Source: Acidimicrobiia bacterium
GTDB lineage: Bacteria > Acidobacteriota > Terriglobia > Bryobacterales > Bryobacteraceae
Reading direction: 5' to 3'
Assembly (NCBI GenBank): GCA_016871315.1
Contig: VFZE01000003.1
Span: 1 to 64,000, forward strand
DNA length: 64,000 bases
Shown: in pieces, positions 46,355-56,400 of the stretch
How positions within the stretch are numbered: the first letter of the stretch is position 1
How the letters are laid out: every line of letters starts with the position of its first letter
Translations under genes and position numbers: made by a program
The notes under the pieces: generated by a model
What the model was told of the DNA's origin: nothing
Seen by the model: only the letters and a program-made list of their open reading frames with translations
The model's database searches: none

Positions 46355-47307
46355 CGGAAACTTACCTCGCACTTAGGGTTCGCACGCCGCAACGTCTCCA
46401 CGCCGGCGCTTGTGATTGCGGTTCCTGCCAGGTCCAGCCGCGTCAATTTCTTCAACTTCGAAAGGACAGCGATCGCAGCATCGTCCACGCGCTTGGAATT
46501 CCACAACACCAGTCGCTCCAGATCGGGAAGCATCTCCAGCACCGCCAACCCACTGCCGGAGACCTCCGTCCGGCTCAAATCCAACTCACGCAGTTTCCGC
46601 AGCCCCCTGAGCTGCACCAGGCCGAGATCGGTCACCCGTAGCCCGCCCAGATTCAAGCTTTCCAGCCCTTTCAGTTGGCCGAGCGTCTCCAAGTCCGGAT
46701 CGGCCAGCGTCACCACCCATGTTCCGGAATTGCGCTTCTGCGCTCCGCTCAGGTTCAACCGCTTCAGCCTCGGCAGCGCCTTCAGCGCATGCAGACCGAC
46801 TCCGGAAATCTTGTTGCCCCCGGCGGAAAACTCCTCCAGTTGCGTCAGCGCGGGCAAAAACTCCAGCCCGTTATTGGTGACCTGCGTGTAGCTGACGTCC
46901 AGGTGGGTCAGGGCAGGGAAGCCGGCCACGTATTCCATGCTCGTGTCGGTGATGTCGGTGCCACGCAGGTTCAGCCGCCGCAGCTGGTTCCACCCGCGGA
47001 TATAGGAGATACCCGTATCGGTGATGTGCTCCACCGAATAAAGACCCAATTCGCGGATGTTGTTCAACGGCTTCAGCCGCTGCATTCCGATGTCGGAGAT
47101 CAGCGTCAGGGAAAGATCCAGCGATTCGAGATCTTTCAGTTCCGCCAGCCGCGCCGCATCACGGTCGCCCACCCAGGCCAGATCCAGCTTCACCCTGCGG
47201 GCGCCTTCCTCTACAACCCCTCCCCGCTCCCGGACCCACTTCGCCACTTCGGCATCGCTCGCCGCCAGCATCGGAACAAACAGCGCCAACGCAACCCAGC
47301 GCCCCAT
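46351..47307 (-). CDS. Exported leucine-rich-repeat protein (short paralogue)
   Basis: A 318-residue protein with a signal peptide (GRWVALALFVPMLAAS), a short N-cap (VAKWVRERGGVVEEGA), then about nine LRRs of the LxxLxxLxLxxTxITDxGL type (LKDLESLDLSLTLISDIGMQ, LRELDLSRTEVSGSGLAVL). It ends with a Cys-containing cap (RRANPKCEVSF). The ATG at 47307 overlaps the longer LRR gene stop by one base. It is a shorter paralogue of that gene. LRR surfaces bind proteins or polymers; target unknown. Confidence 0.85.
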   Translation of the reverse strand: MGRWVALALFVPMLAASDAEVAKWVRERGGVVEEGARRVKLDLAWVGDRDAARLAELKDLESLDLSLTLISDIGMQRLKPLNNIRELGLYSVEHITDTGISYIRGWNQLRRLNLRGTDITDTSMEYVAGFPALTHLDVSYTQVTNNGLEFLPALTQLEEFSAGGNKISGVGLHALKALPRLKRLNLSGAQKRNSGTWVVTLADPDLETLGQLKGLESLNLGGLRVTDLGLVQLRGLRKLRELDLSRTEVSGSGLAVLEMLPDLERLVLWNSKRVDDAAIAVLSKLKKLTRLDLAGTAITSAGVETLRRANPKCEVSFR

Positions 47308-49277
47308 CAGCTGCCCCTCCTTGTCGGTTGCGCCGATTCCCGCTCCCAGACGATCGCGCACTCCGGCAGCGCTTTCCGCAGGATCTCCATCCCCTTTTCC
47401 GTCACCAGCGTGTGGTACAGGTTCAGCTCCTTCAGCTTCGCCAGCTTTGCCAGCAGCAGGGCTCCTTCATCGCTGATCTTCGCGCTGTCCAGATACAAGT
47501 GCGTCAACCCGGGCAGTGCCGTCAACGCCGAAAGCCCCTGATCGGTCACCGCCGTGTAGTCCAGATTCAGCCGCTCCAGTTTCTTCAGCGCCGCCAGCGC
47601 CTGAATGCCCTTGTCGCCGGCCCGCGTGCGGACCAGCTCCAGCCTTGTCAGATTCTCCAGCCCGGCTAACTGCGTAAGTCCCGCATCGGTGAACCGCCCG
47701 TATCCCAGCAGCAGTTCGCGCAATCCCCGCATCGTGCCCAGGCTCGCCAAGCCCTTATCTCCGATATCCACACCTGTCAGATCCAGGTAGGAAAGCTCCT
47801 CCAGCCCGTGCAGCGCCGCGATCCCGGCGTCGGTGATGTCGCTGTGCTGGAGCGTCAGCTTGCGCAGCCTCTTCAGGCTCGCGAGAGATTTCAAGTCCGC
47901 ATTCGTCACCGGAATGCCGGAAAGATCCAGCTCTTCGAGGTGCTCCAAATCGGCCAGGTGCTGCAACCCCGGCCCGTCCATTAGCGTGTGGCCCAGCTTC
48001 AAGATGCGCAACTGTGCGCACCGGGCCACCTGCTTCAGCCCATCGTCGGAAACCGTCGTGCTGCTCAAGTCCAGCTCCCGCAGCCCGCAGCCTGGCTTCA
48101 GCCCGGCCAGCGCCGCGTCGCCTGCCTCGGTCGCCCGCAGATCCAGGCTGCGCAGGCTCGTCAGGGCAAACACGTGGCGCAGGTCCGTATCGCTTGCCGC
48201 CGTCCGGGCCAGCGAGATGGTGTGGAGGACACCGCCTTCCTTCTTCACCTCCCTGCCTGCCTTTCGCACCCAGCTCTCGATAGCCGCAGCATCACCCGAT
48301 TCCAGCCGTGCCGCCTTCGCCCCTTCCACCGTCGTTTCCAGGAACGCCACTTCGCAACGCGGCAACGCCGCCCGCAGATCCTCCGCGCCTCTGCCGGTAA
48401 CGCGCGTGTACCGCAGATCCAGGTCGCGCAGATTTTTCATGGCCCTCAGCTTCTGCAAACCCGCGTTGGTCACTTTGCTGCGGTACAGGCTCAGCGATTC
48501 CAGCTCCGTCATTCCCGCCAGCGCCTCCAGGCCGGCATCGGTTACTTCCGCGCCCTGGAGATTCAACCTGCGCATCGCCGTCAGACTGCGCAGGTGTGCG
48601 ACCCCGGCGTCGGTCACGCGCGTTCCGTACAGATCCAGCTCCGTCAGTTTCCGCAGCCCGCTCAAATGCCGCAACCCTACATCGGTGATCAGCGTGTCGC
48701 GAAGATACAGCTTCGTCAGTTCCGTCATCGACGCCAGATGCTTCATGCCTTCATCGTCAAATCGCGTGTGCTTCACATCCAGCGCCTCGAGCCGCGTGAA
48801 CGGAGCCAGCGTGTGTCCCCGCACCTTCGCCTGCGCCACCCGCAGCTCCCGCAAATCCTTCAGCGGCGCCAGAGCTTGTATCGCGTCGTCCTCCAGCTGA
48901 ACATCGGTCTGCACCGGAAGGCTCAGCACGAACTTCTCCAGTCGGGTCAGCCCCGCGAAATATTCCAGCGTCGTCCGCGCCACCGTCGTCGGCATCGAAT
49001 GCCAGCTTCGTCCGGAAACATAAAGCTCCCGCAACTCGCTTAGTCCGCTGAGCCGCTTCATCTCCGCCGGCGCCACGTTCAGCGGAACCAGGTTCACCGT
49101 CTGCAGCCGGAACTCCGCTGCAGGCAGCCTGTCGATATCCCAGATCCGCTCCCTGCTCCCGTGAACCACCACGCTGCCCCCGATCCGCAGCACCCACTCG
49201 GCCACCGCGCGGTGAGGACTCTCCGCCCAAACCGGCAGGCCCAGGAATCCCAAGGCAAGAATAGATTGGAGGATCAC
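47307..49277 (-). CDS. Exported leucine-rich-repeat protein (long paralogue)
   Basis: A 656-residue protein with a signal peptide (ILQSILALGFLGLPVWA). Two LRR blocks are separated near residues 305-355 by a Cys-containing cap (LPRCEVAFLE) and a fresh N-cap (IESWVRKAGREVKKEGGVLH) like the one that opens the short paralogue, so it looks like a fusion of two LRR proteins. Repeats follow L..L..L.L..T.VTDAGL (LRKLTELDLYGTRVTDAGVA). The final block ends at LPECAIVWER. The start overlaps the esterase stop as ATGA. Confidence 0.87.
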   Translation of the reverse strand: MILQSILALGFLGLPVWAESPHRAVAEWVLRIGGSVVVHGSRERIWDIDRLPAAEFRLQTVNLVPLNVAPAEMKRLSGLSELRELYVSGRSWHSMPTTVARTTLEYFAGLTRLEKFVLSLPVQTDVQLEDDAIQALAPLKDLRELRVAQAKVRGHTLAPFTRLEALDVKHTRFDDEGMKHLASMTELTKLYLRDTLITDVGLRHLSGLRKLTELDLYGTRVTDAGVAHLRSLTAMRRLNLQGAEVTDAGLEALAGMTELESLSLYRSKVTNAGLQKLRAMKNLRDLDLRYTRVTGRGAEDLRAALPRCEVAFLETTVEGAKAARLESGDAAAIESWVRKAGREVKKEGGVLHTISLARTAASDTDLRHVFALTSLRSLDLRATEAGDAALAGLKPGCGLRELDLSSTTVSDDGLKQVARCAQLRILKLGHTLMDGPGLQHLADLEHLEELDLSGIPVTNADLKSLASLKRLRKLTLQHSDITDAGIAALHGLEELSYLDLTGVDIGDKGLASLGTMRGLRELLLGYGRFTDAGLTQLAGLENLTRLELVRTRAGDKGIQALAALKKLERLNLDYTAVTDQGLSALTALPGLTHLYLDSAKISDEGALLLAKLAKLKELNLYHTLVTEKGMEILRKALPECAIVWERESAQPTRRGS

Positions 49278-50212
49278 CTCTTCAGCACCTCATCCATGAA
49301 CGCGAATGCCTTCCGATAAGCGGCCTCCACAAGCTTCGGATCCCCGCCCGGCAGTCCGTGCTCCGCGCCGGGAACCGAAATCAGCTCATGCCGCACGCCG
49401 TGCCGGGCAAACTCGATCGCCATCAAGACGGACTGCTCGTGCGGCACATCAGTGTCTTTGGTCCCGTGGATCATCACCGTCGCCGGGTAGTCACGCGTCA
49501 CATTCTTCACCGGCATGTACGGCGTGAACTTCCCGGCCTCTCGCCGCGGGTCCCAGCCCGACACCGCCTGCGGCCACGTGCCATGCTGCCGGCAATACTG
49601 ATAAAAAGCGCCGCCGTCGCCCTTGCGCTCCCGCGCGTCCGATAGCGGCGGTCCACTCACCTGCCGATAGGCCTCCTCGCGGCTCATCTTGATTCTGTGG
49701 TGTCTCTCGTGCGGGCTGGGAGCGCTGTACCAATCGCCGATCAGATCTCCGTAGCCCCAAAGCGACAGCAGCGCCGCCGGTCTCGGCTTCACCCGATAGC
49801 CCGCCGTCAGCGTCAAGTATCCGCCCGCCGACCCGCCCGCCACCGCAATCTTCTTCGCATCCGCGGCGAACAACCGCGGCCCCTCCCGCCGCACCCAGGC
49901 AAAGGCATCCTCCACATCATGGATCATCTCAGGCAGCGGGGTCTCCGGCGCCAACCGGTAGTCGATGGACACCAGCACGTAGCCCGCCTCCTGCGCCCAC
50001 TTCTTTACCGGCGCGCTGATTCCTTCCCGGTGTCCCATGATCAGCGCGCCGCCGTGGATCCACACCACGACAGGCCGCGCCGACGCGCCGCCGGGCCGAT
50101 AGACGTCCGCCTTGATCTTCACTTCCCCGACAGTCTTGTAGATGTAAGTTGTGCGCTCGTCCGCGCCAAGCGCCAAACCGGGCGCCGCGCAAAGAAAGCT
50201 CCGCCGGTTCAT
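49274..50212 (-). CDS. Exported alpha/beta-hydrolase (esterase/lipase, BD-FAE type)
   Basis: A 312-residue hydrolase starting at ATG 50212 with a Tat-like or Sec signal (NRRSFLCAAPGLALG). Oxyanion-hole HGG at 53-55 (VVWIHGGAL), nucleophile Ser128 (VAGGSAGGYL), Asp in HGTKDTDVPH and His in PGAEHGLPGG form the hormone-sensitive-lipase-like triad. It may deacylate glycans. It lies two bases after the SMP-30 gene and overlaps the LRR gene by four. Confidence 0.85.
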   Translation of the reverse strand: MNRRSFLCAAPGLALGADERTTYIYKTVGEVKIKADVYRPGGASARPVVVWIHGGALIMGHREGISAPVKKWAQEAGYVLVSIDYRLAPETPLPEMIHDVEDAFAWVRREGPRLFAADAKKIAVAGGSAGGYLTLTAGYRVKPRPAALLSLWGYGDLIGDWYSAPSPHERHHRIKMSREEAYRQVSGPPLSDARERKGDGGAFYQYCRQHGTWPQAVSGWDPRREAGKFTPYMPVKNVTRDYPATVMIHGTKDTDVPHEQSVLMAIEFARHGVRHELISVPGAEHGLPGGDPKLVEAAYRKAFAFMDEVLKR

Positions 50213-50214
50213 GC

Positions 50215-51036
50215 TCAGAACGTCCTTGTCCCCGGCACTAATGTCGGCACGTGATACACGGACTTTCTCGCCGTGATATAGAGCCCGCGAAAGCCTTCGC
50301 CGAAACAGCAATTGCTCGGCCCTTCCGGCGTCTTGATGGTTCCCAGATGTTCCCCGCCCGCATCGTACACATAGACGCCGTCCCGCGAAGCCATCCACAC
50401 GTTACCCGCCTCGTCCGTCTTCAGCCCGTCCACGCGCAGCGGCGCGAAGTCCCGGCCGCCGTCCAGGCTTCCATCCGCTTTGATCGCATGCACCTTCACC
50501 ATCGTCGTCTTCACATCGGCGACGTACAGCTGCTGCTGGTTCCCCGACAACGCCACGCCGTTCGGAGCCGGTGTCTCCGCCGCAATGCGAACCTCGCCCT
50601 TCGGTGGTCCGCCGCCCACGCCTCCGCGCGCCGACGTGATCTGATAGACGCGCGACCCGGACAAGTCGGAGAAATAGATGCTCCCGTCAATCGCGTAGAC
50701 CAGATCATTCGGCCCTTGCAGCCCCTCCGACGCCATCACGGTAATTGCGCCATTCTTCTCCGTTCGCGTCACCCGCCCGCCGCCCTCGGCGGCCAGCAGA
50801 CGGCCCTGATGATCAAACGTCAGCCCGTTCGCCCGGTTGCTCTTCTCGCGAAACGCCGTCAGTTGTCCCCGCTCCCACTTCATGATCTTCTCATTCGGAA
50901 TATCGCTGAACAGCAGATACCCGCGCCGGCTGAACACCGGACCTTCCGTGAAGGCGAAGCCCGTCGACACCTGCCGAACCTCCGCATCCCGGTTCACCAG
51001 ATTCCAGAACTTTTCCGACTTTGCTTCCAGGCTCAC
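50215..51036 (-). CDS. SMP-30/gluconolactonase/LRE family protein
   Basis: A 273-residue six-bladed propeller hydrolase. Family motifs: FTEGPVFSRRGYLLFSDIP (metal-binding Glu), RANGLTFDHQGRLLAAEGGG, GPNDLVYAIDGSIYFSD and APNGVALSGNQQQLYVADV. Such enzymes hydrolyse aldonolactones. GTG at 51036 overlaps the upstream stop (GTGA). No signal peptide is present, in contrast to most genes of the operon. Confidence 0.85.
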   Translation of the reverse strand: MSLEAKSEKFWNLVNRDAEVRQVSTGFAFTEGPVFSRRGYLLFSDIPNEKIMKWERGQLTAFREKSNRANGLTFDHQGRLLAAEGGGRVTRTEKNGAITVMASEGLQGPNDLVYAIDGSIYFSDLSGSRVYQITSARGGVGGGPPKGEVRIAAETPAPNGVALSGNQQQLYVADVKTTMVKVHAIKADGSLDGGRDFAPLRVDGLKTDEAGNVWMASRDGVYVYDAGGEHLGTIKTPEGPSNCCFGEGFRGLYITARKSVYHVPTLVPGTRTF

Positions 51037-52220
51037 GATCCCACCCCCGGCGCATACCAGCTCTTCGCGGGAGCCTTGTAGCCGACCTTCAAATGCGGCG
51101 TCTCCAGGGACTTTCCGCGCTGATAGCCGGACTCCATCAGTGCCTCCAGCGCCCCGCTCACCAGCAGCGTGCGCTCCACCCCGTACGGCGGCCTGCCCGT
51201 CTCGATCATCTGCCGGATGCCGTGCACCAGCATCGAAAAGTTGTTCGAGTTCTCAATCGGGATGTAGCAAAGCGTCGCCTCCGCGCCGCGCCCCTTCGGC
51301 TTCACCGCAACCAAGTACTCGTTCACTTCGTTCAGCGCCAGCACCGCCCCGCGGAATCCGTCGTGGTATTCCACCAGCCCCAGTACCGCCTGCATCTCCT
51401 CCGGACGCTTGTCCGATCGCGCCCGCTGCCGCCGCGCGAGCGCAGCATCCAGCAGCTCGCGATTCCACAGCCCTTTCCGTGCCGCTTCCCATACCTCTCC
51501 ACCCTTCAACAGCCGCGCGCTGCGGACACCCTTCTCTCCCCCCTTTCGGCGCTCCACAAAGGCCTGCAGCGTTTCCAGAATATGGAAAATCCCGCCATCG
51601 GCCACCCATCCGCCTCCGACGCTCAGCGCGCTCTCCATCTCCATCCCGAGAGGCGGATCATACTCGGGCCGCCGGAACGTCACCGGAACACTTGACCCCG
51701 CCATCAGCGGAAACTTCAGCTCCCGCGCCCAATCGCACATCTGCTTCGCCTTCCGCCACTCATACGACAGATGCTTGTCCACAAAGACCGGGCATGAGCG
51801 CCCGCTTTCCCGGAACACCCGCACCACCTGCTCGAAAAACTCATAGCGCGGATAGAGATGCTGCTGCTTTTCGTTGTGCGGGTAATTGCCGTGCTCGCAG
51901 ATGAGAATCACCCCGTCCACCGCCAGCTTGCCCGTGCCCAGCGTCAGCGCCTCGGCGATCGTCTTCGTCACGGGCACGCGATAAGCCTGCGCCAGCCGGC
52001 GCCCGATATCGGCCGGGTGGAGCTGATCCATCCACAGCGAAGCCACCTCGAATGGCGGGGCATGGTATTGCTCGTGAATCCAATATCCCTCCAGAAACCG
52101 CGTGATGAAATTGTCGGAGTGCGACCGCACGTGATAAGTCGACGACAGGCACGCGATCCGCTTTCTTCCCCCTTGGGCCGCAGCCACAGCCGGAACCGCC
52201 AGAAAGTCGCGCCGTCTCAT
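51033..52220 (-). CDS. Tat-exported conserved protein, oxidoreductase-like, unknown function
   Basis: A 395-residue protein with a twin-arginine start (RRRDFLAVPAVAAAQGG) and an N-terminal Rossmann-like region (KRIACLSSTYHVRSHSDNFI, DGVILICEHGNYPHNEKQQH, SGRSCPVFVDKHLSYEW) resembling Gfo/Idh-type proteins without a clear nucleotide-binding glycine motif. Related proteins occur in Solibacter and Planctomycetes next to dipeptidase and SMP-30 genes (recollection). Function unknown. It overlaps both neighbours by four bases. Confidence 0.65.
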   Translation of the reverse strand: MRRRDFLAVPAVAAAQGGRKRIACLSSTYHVRSHSDNFITRFLEGYWIHEQYHAPPFEVASLWMDQLHPADIGRRLAQAYRVPVTKTIAEALTLGTGKLAVDGVILICEHGNYPHNEKQQHLYPRYEFFEQVVRVFRESGRSCPVFVDKHLSYEWRKAKQMCDWARELKFPLMAGSSVPVTFRRPEYDPPLGMEMESALSVGGGWVADGGIFHILETLQAFVERRKGGEKGVRSARLLKGGEVWEAARKGLWNRELLDAALARRQRARSDKRPEEMQAVLGLVEYHDGFRGAVLALNEVNEYLVAVKPKGRGAEATLCYIPIENSNNFSMLVHGIRQMIETGRPPYGVERTLLVSGALEALMESGYQRGKSLETPHLKVGYKAPAKSWYAPGVGS

Positions 52221-53404
52221 GGTTGTTTCTCCGCGATTTGCTCGCTGGCCCGCATCACGCGTACCAGGTTCAATCCCATAATCTTGCGGATATCACTATC
52301 CGAGTAGCCCATCTCGATCATTCTCTTAACCAGCAGCGGATACTTCGACACATCCTCCATCCCCGCCGGCGTCATTCCGGAAATCCCGTCGTAGTCGGAA
52401 CCCATCGCCACGTGATCGGCGCCCGCCAGCTTCACCACGTGATCGATGTGCTTCAGCAGCGCTCCCGTCTCCACCTTCGGCATCTTCTCGAAGTACTTCT
52501 TCTGAATCGCGCGCACCGCCTCCCATCGCGCCGGATCATGCGAGCGTAGCGACAGCGCCTCTTTGATCTCGCGGTCCCGCGCCGGGCGGTTCGCGATATA
52601 AACGTCATAGGCCGCCTTATCGAGATACCCCGCGTGGAAGTTGATGCACACCACGCCACCCTTCTTTGCAATCGCGCGGATCACCTCATCCGGCATGTTC
52701 CGCACAATCGGCGCGATGGCCTTCACGGATGAGTGCGACGCGATCACCGGCGCGCGGCTTTCTTCCACCGCGTCCAACACCGCTTGATCCGAGATATGCG
52801 AGACGTCCACCATCATCCCGATGCGGTTCATCTCCCGCACCAGCTCACGCCCTTGACGCGACAGTCCATTGTGAACCTCGGTCCCCGTCATCGAATCGGC
52901 GTAATTGTTCGTCTCAAAATGCGCCAGCGTCAGGTACCGCACCCCCAGCCTGTGAAACAGCCGCAGAATGGCCAGGCTGTCGCCGATGAGATGCCCGCCC
53001 TCCAGGCTTGCCAGCGCCGCCAGCTTCCCCGTCCTGTGCAGGCGCTCCACGTCCGCCGCCGTATAGGCGAGCTCCATCTCCTTCCTGTTCGCCGCCACCT
53101 CCCGATGCAGCGCCTCCAGACACTCCAGCGCCCGCGGCAGCCACTGCGCCGCGGAGTAATCGCTCGGCTGCGCATAAATGCCGAACAGCACCGCGCCCAG
53201 TTTGCCCTTCTTCATCCGCGGAATGTCCAACTCGTAATAGCCGTGCTCGTCCGCCAGCCGGTAGCCCTCATCGACGATATAGCGCGGCGTATCGATATGC
53301 GCGTCAAAAATGAGAATGTCGCGCATCAGACGCTCGAACCTCTCCTGCGCCGCAACCACACTGCATATCAGGAGCATCAAATAAAGCCTGCGCGTCACGC
53401 CCAT
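52217..53404 (-). CDS. Exported membrane dipeptidase (peptidase M19)
   Basis: A 395-residue zinc dipeptidase of family M19. Signal peptide RRLYLMLLICSVVAAQ; first metal site H36-x-D38 (IFDAHIDTP), bridging Glu in ASLEGGHLIGD, then VDVSHISDQ and APVIASHSSVKA (His ligands) and MGSDYDGISG (Asp). M19 enzymes cleave dipeptides, including D-amino-acid-containing ones. It is the first gene of the eight-gene operon ending at 43128. Confidence 0.9.
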   Translation of the reverse strand: MGVTRRLYLMLLICSVVAAQERFERLMRDILIFDAHIDTPRYIVDEGYRLADEHGYYELDIPRMKKGKLGAVLFGIYAQPSDYSAAQWLPRALECLEALHREVAANRKEMELAYTAADVERLHRTGKLAALASLEGGHLIGDSLAILRLFHRLGVRYLTLAHFETNNYADSMTGTEVHNGLSRQGRELVREMNRIGMMVDVSHISDQAVLDAVEESRAPVIASHSSVKAIAPIVRNMPDEVIRAIAKKGGVVCINFHAGYLDKAAYDVYIANRPARDREIKEALSLRSHDPARWEAVRAIQKKYFEKMPKVETGALLKHIDHVVKLAGADHVAMGSDYDGISGMTPAGMEDVSKYPLLVKRMIEMGYSDSDIRKIMGLNLVRVMRASEQIAEKQP

Positions 53405-53436
53405 ATACCGACGCAGTATATAACGCCCGGATCGTC

Positions 53437-53466
53437 TTGCCGGACGCTGCCTGCCGGGAGTATACT
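53437..53466 (+). promoter_or_regulatory. Promoter of the TonB-receptor gene
   Basis: TTGCCG (53437-53442) and TATACT (53461-53466) are spaced by 18 bases. The ATG at 53496 follows a GAGGGGG ribosome-binding sequence. This is a fair sigma70-type match. Confidence 0.5.
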
Positions 53467-53495
53467 AGCGCTGATTTCCGCCGAGGGGGTTTCTC

Positions 53496-56400
53496 ATGAC
53501 GCGGCTAGTCTCGATTCTTCTGTTCGGGGGAATCGCCTTCTCCCAAACCGTCTCCACCCAAATCGTCGGTCTGGTCACGGATGCCACCGGCGCGTCGATA
53601 TCCAGCGCAACCGTCACGGCGCGGCGCGTGGAAACCGGCGATGTCCGCACCACGCAATCCAACGAAACGGGCAATTACATCTTTCCCCTGCTCGATGTCG
53701 GCGAGTATGAGGTAAGCTGCACCGCTCCCGGTTTCAAGACCGAGGTCAGGCGCGGCATCACGCTGCAGCTCCAGCAAAAGGCGCGTCTCGATTTTCAGCT
53801 CCAGGTCGGCCAGCAGGTGGAGAAGATCGAAGTCACCTCGGCCGCGCCGCTGCTGCGCACCGAAGATGCCACGCTCGGCTCCGTAGTCGAACACAGGCGC
53901 ATCATTGAATTGCCGCTGAACGGCAGAAACTTCGCGCAAGCCGCCACGCTCATGCCGGGTGTCGTGTACGGCAGCGCGCGCATGGGCATCGATGGCAACC
54001 AGACCATCGGAACCCGCGCCATGCCTGGCCAGATCGTCGGCCTCTCCGCCAACGGTCAGCGGGACGCCAACCAGAACATCACCCTGGACGGCGTCTCGGC
54101 CACCGACGGCTTCAAGAGCGCCATGCTCTTTGTCCCCTCCATTGAAGCCATCGAGGAGTTCAAGATCCAGTCCGCCGTCTATTCCGCCGAGTTCGGCATG
54201 AACTCCGGCGCGCAGGCCAATGTCGCCATCAAATCCGGCACGAACACCCTTCACGGCACCGCATTCGAATTCCTCCGTAACGACTACCTCGACGCCCGTG
54301 GCTTCTTCCTCCCCGCCAATCAGAAGAAGAACCTGCTGCGCCGGAACCAGTTCGGCGGCGTCCTCAGCGGCCCCGTCGCGCGCGACAAGATGTTCTGGCT
54401 CGCCAACTACGAAGGCCGCCGCGAAAGCCGCGGCACGCCCGCCCGCCAGGCCGTTCCCACGCTTGCCATGCGCAACGGCGATCTCTCGGAATTGCTCGAG
54501 CCGCGCAACCGCTGGTATCCCAACGACACCAACCCCGCCGCCACCCGCGCCATCCGCCGGCCGGGGGACACACTGCCGTTCCCGGGCAACATCATCCCGC
54601 GCAACTTGATCAATCCCGTTTCCCAAAACATAATGACTTTCAAGAAGACAAGTCCCTTCCCCGGCGGCGGGTTCCTTCCCCCGCCGAACTTTGACGACCA
54701 GGCCAAGGCCGCGCGCAGCACCCTCAACCATGTCGGAACCAATGACCAGACGCTGATCAACGATCAGATCCTCGGCCGCTATGACTACAGGGTCAGCGAT
54801 AGTGACCGCCTCTTTGTCCGCTACGTGATTGTGGAGTCCTCCTGGACCAACGATCCGCTCCAGCGGACCAACAAGTTTGTCACTGATTTCCGTGCACAGA
54901 ACGTCGGAGTCGGCTACACCAAGATCCTCAGCCCTACCATGGTGAGCGATTTCCGCGTCGGCTACAACCGCATCCGCGCCAATCAACTCGCCATTCAAAC
55001 CAACACAGACTTCACGCACCGTGACCTCGGTTTCGATCTCCGCGTGATCAGCGACAACAACCGCATCCTCACCCCGCGCGAAGAAGGATTGCCCACCATC
55101 ACCATCGCCGGATTCTCCGGCGTAAGCTCGGGCAACGTTACCTTCAACGTCAACGAAACCTCGGAGGTGGCCGAAAGCATCACCATCAACCGCGGCAAGC
55201 ACAATTTCAAGTTCGGCGGACAGTGGCGAAACAGCCCCGTGGTCAACGAAGCCAGCAATCAGCCGCGGGGCCAGATCGCCTTCACCCCCGACATCGTGGG
55301 AGTCCCCGATGGCTTCGCCGCCTTCCTGCTCGGCATTCCCCTGAATGTGAACTCCGCCGAAGGCGTCCCCACCAACGACATGCATCAGCAAAAGGTCGGC
55401 CTCTATTGGCTGGATGACTGGAAAGCCACTCCCAAACTCACCATCAACTACGGAATGCGCTGGGACTGGTACGGCGTGGTCACCGACGCCGGCGGCCGTA
55501 TCCGCAACCTCTCCTTCGCGGGACGGGATGTTTCCACCATCAATGGCATCGCCCACCCGAAGCTGTTGCCGGCGCCGTTCGAGGTCGCCAAGCTCTACGA
55601 CATCAACTGGAAACAGTTCATGCCGCGCCTCGGCATCGTCTACCGCTTTAGCGACACCATGGTGCTCCGTCTGGGCTCGGGCCATTTTTACAGCCCTCAG
55701 CAGACCAATAACTTCAATATTCTCGGAATCAACCCGCCCCTGTCCGGTTCCACCGTGTTCCAGAATGACCGCAACCGCCCAACGGCAACCTTCCAGAATC
55801 CTTTCGCCGGATCGCCTGTCGGCGCAGGCCCCGCCGCGCTCGTCATGCTCGGCCATCTCCAGACCGATCGCGACAACCGCTCCAACTACCTCAACAACGA
55901 CATCTGGCAGTGGAGCGCCGAACTCGAAAAAAGCCTCGGCCAGAACTTTGTCCTCGGAGCCGCCTACGTCGGCAGCGCCGCCTCCAACATCGACATGTCC
56001 GTGCCGAATTTCAATAACCCCGATCCAGCCCTCGGAGCCGTCCAGGCACGCCGCCCGCTTCAATCCTACGTCGACTCCCGTGATCCCAACCGGCTCCTTC
56101 CCCTCGGCACCGTCCGCCGCCTGGAAAGCTGGACCAGCGCCAACTATAACGCGCTTCAGTTGCGCGCCGAAAAGCGCTATTCCCGCGGCCTCACCTTCAA
56201 CGCTTCTTTCAACTACCAGAAGGCGAACTCCATCGCATACGGCGTGAATGAGAGCGGTCCTTACGGCGCCAACAACACACAGGACCCGCGCAACCGGCTT
56301 GCCGATTACGGCCGCTCGCAAATCGATCAACGCTTCCGTTACGTCTTCAGCCACATCTGGGAGATGCCCTGGTACAGGAATCAACGAGGTTGGAAAAACT

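Noticed and set aside
46351-49277. Possible CRISPR or tandem DNA repeat
   Set aside because: The periodicity comes from leucine-rich repeat codons; there are no identical direct repeats with unique spacers.
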